From Deltaproteobacteria bacterium Ga0077539 (GTDB lineage Bacteria > Myxococcota_A > Polyangia > Polyangiales > Ga0077539): a stretch of 51,651 nt of DNA. A program made the translations under genes and the position numbers. Positions 50,612-51,651 of this stretch are shown here, piece by piece (position 1 is the stretch's first letter; each line of letters opens with the position of its first letter). The DNA lies in contig LNEO01000171.1 in assembly GCA_001465015.1 (NCBI GenBank), forward strand, positions 1 to 51,651. The letters are read 5' to 3'. The notes under the pieces were generated by a model. It made no database searches. It saw nothing but the letters and a program-made list of their open reading frames with translations, and was not told where the DNA came from.

Positions 50612-51651
50612 TCAGTGCGCGATCCTCGTCGCGAACGCCTCCCGCGGGGCGCCGTTGATTCGAAGGGTCTCCGAAGCCCCGATCCCCGACGCTGAGCCGT
50701 GAAACACGAAGGCCGCTCCAGCGTTGTCTCCGAAGTCCCGCGCGCCCACGACCAGGTCGGACACGCCATCGCCGTTCACGTCGCCGCCCAGCAGCGCTTG
50801 TCCGAAGTAGCGCCTGCGATCGGCGATCGAAAGCGTCCGTGCGGGGGTCGGGGCGAGCCCCGTGGCCGAGCCTCGCACGACGCGAACGACCGGCGGACGG
50901 CCAGTCGGACTCTCAGACGGGTAGCTATTTCCCAAGGCCACGTCGGCGAACCCGTCCGCGTCGAAGTCCGCAGCGCCGACCATGGTCTCTCCCAGCCGAT
51001 CGAGCGCCTCCCCGTCGAACTGGCGCTGGACAGCGGCGGACAGTCCCGACGCTCCGCCGTGATACACGAAGACAGAACCCGCGTTCGTTCGAAGGAATGG
51101 ACTGTGGTCGGGGGCCGACACCATGACGTCGCTGTACCCGTCGTTGTTGACGTCGCCGGCGAGCTGAACGGTGTTACCGAACCACGCGTCGGGAGCCGCG
51201 TCCGCGGAGTCGCCTCGATCCCGGCCGCGCTCCCGTGGTGCACAAACGCCGCGCCGCTATTCGTGCGGTCGCGCACCACGGTCGATCGCGCGCCGACGAT
51301 CACGTCGTTGAATCCGTCGCCGTTCACGTCGCCCGCGCTCGCGACGCTATAGCCGAGCTCGAGCACCGGGCCCCCTCCGAGCACGATCGCATCCGCGAGC
51401 AGACCGCTGGGGGATCCACGAAACAGCTGCCATGCCCCGGCGCTCCACGAGTCCCCAACGGCGCGCCCTGGAATCCCGACGATCACGTCGCCGTACCCAT
51501 CTCGATCCACGTCGCCTGCGCTGCTCACCGACGTCCCGAGCTTCTCGGCCGCCGCCGCGCCCGTCACCGACCATGCAGGCGCGGTCGAGACGCCCGCGGG
51601 TCCACCGAAGTACAGGTGCGCGACGCCCCGTTCATACAACCTCTCCGAATC
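50612..51651 (-). pseudogene. FG-GAP/integrin-alpha repeat protein, partial, frame break
   Basis: The minus strand is open at the window edge and encodes at least five FG-GAP repeats, each with a Ca-binding DxDxDG loop: SAGDVDRDGYGDVIVG, SAGDVNGDGFNDVIVG, LAGDVNNDGYSDVMVS, GAADFDADGFADVALG, GGDVNGDGVSDLVVG. The third repeat lies in a different frame from the first two, so a missing base is needed near 51195-51225. The start is outside the window. Function unknown; surface-exposed calcium-binding propeller. Confidence 0.7.

Overview
The window is GC-rich bacterial chromosome with a strong G/C bias at third codon positions. It suggests a member of the Myxococcota, most likely in or near the Polyangiia/Sandaracinaceae. 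The reasons are many lipoproteins with Asp/Ala-rich linkers, Cys-rich tandem-module secreted proteins, CCW-type Cys motifs, an FG-GAP protein, and an integrase whose attP lies inside its own gene as in myxophage Mx8. This placement is an inference, since no 16S rRNA is present.

Layout. (1) 36-2516, minus strand: the conserved translation cluster tRNA-Thr, tRNA-Tyr, tRNA-Gly, tRNA-Thr, tuf, rpmG, tRNA-Trp, with a TTGACA promoter at its head. secE and nusG would be expected just beyond base 1. The EF-Tu has a clearly divergent switch I. (2) 2562-8584: lipoproteins and small enzymes, including a TPR lipoprotein, an RNase HII-like protein, a CapA-like phosphoesterase, a DUF4920 protein, a CinA-like protein and an alpha/beta-hydrolase lipoprotein. 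(3) 8643-8915: tRNA-Gln and tRNA-Glu with their own promoter. (4) 8896-24419: a 15.5-kb integrated element in the 3' end of tRNA-Glu, bounded by identical 21-bp att repeats. (5) 24462-44571: housekeeping and accessory genes, including YjbQ, GNATs, glutathione peroxidase, two large Cys-module lipoproteins, a CoA-transferase, an arrestin-like protein, a chlorite-dismutase-family protein, a FadL-like porin, a VTT membrane protein, and an FMN-binding/GNAT fusion divergent from a MocR regulator. (6) 44.6-51.65 kb: hypothetical and secreted proteins with at least three apparent frame breaks.

The integrated element is the most interesting part. It encodes a tyrosine integrase, a Xre regulator, an HNH nuclease, zinc-finger proteins, a Toprim-type primase and a VapE-type ATPase beside eight copies of a 9-bp iteron. 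It also has a small-terminase-like protein. I see no capsid, portal, sheath, tube or large-terminase gene. Yet it carries a baseplate-J protein and a gp138-type membrane-puncturing spike, plus two coupled micro-ORFs. This looks like a phage satellite, or a reduced prophage, that brings its own baseplate parts. Almost all its genes lie on the minus strand and are linked by ATGA, GTGA or TGATG stop-start overlaps. The exceptions are a lipoprotein cargo gene and two ribbon-helix-helix regulators on the plus strand. Integration swaps the C-terminus of the integrase: about 523 residues are predicted in the circle and 450 in the chromosome.
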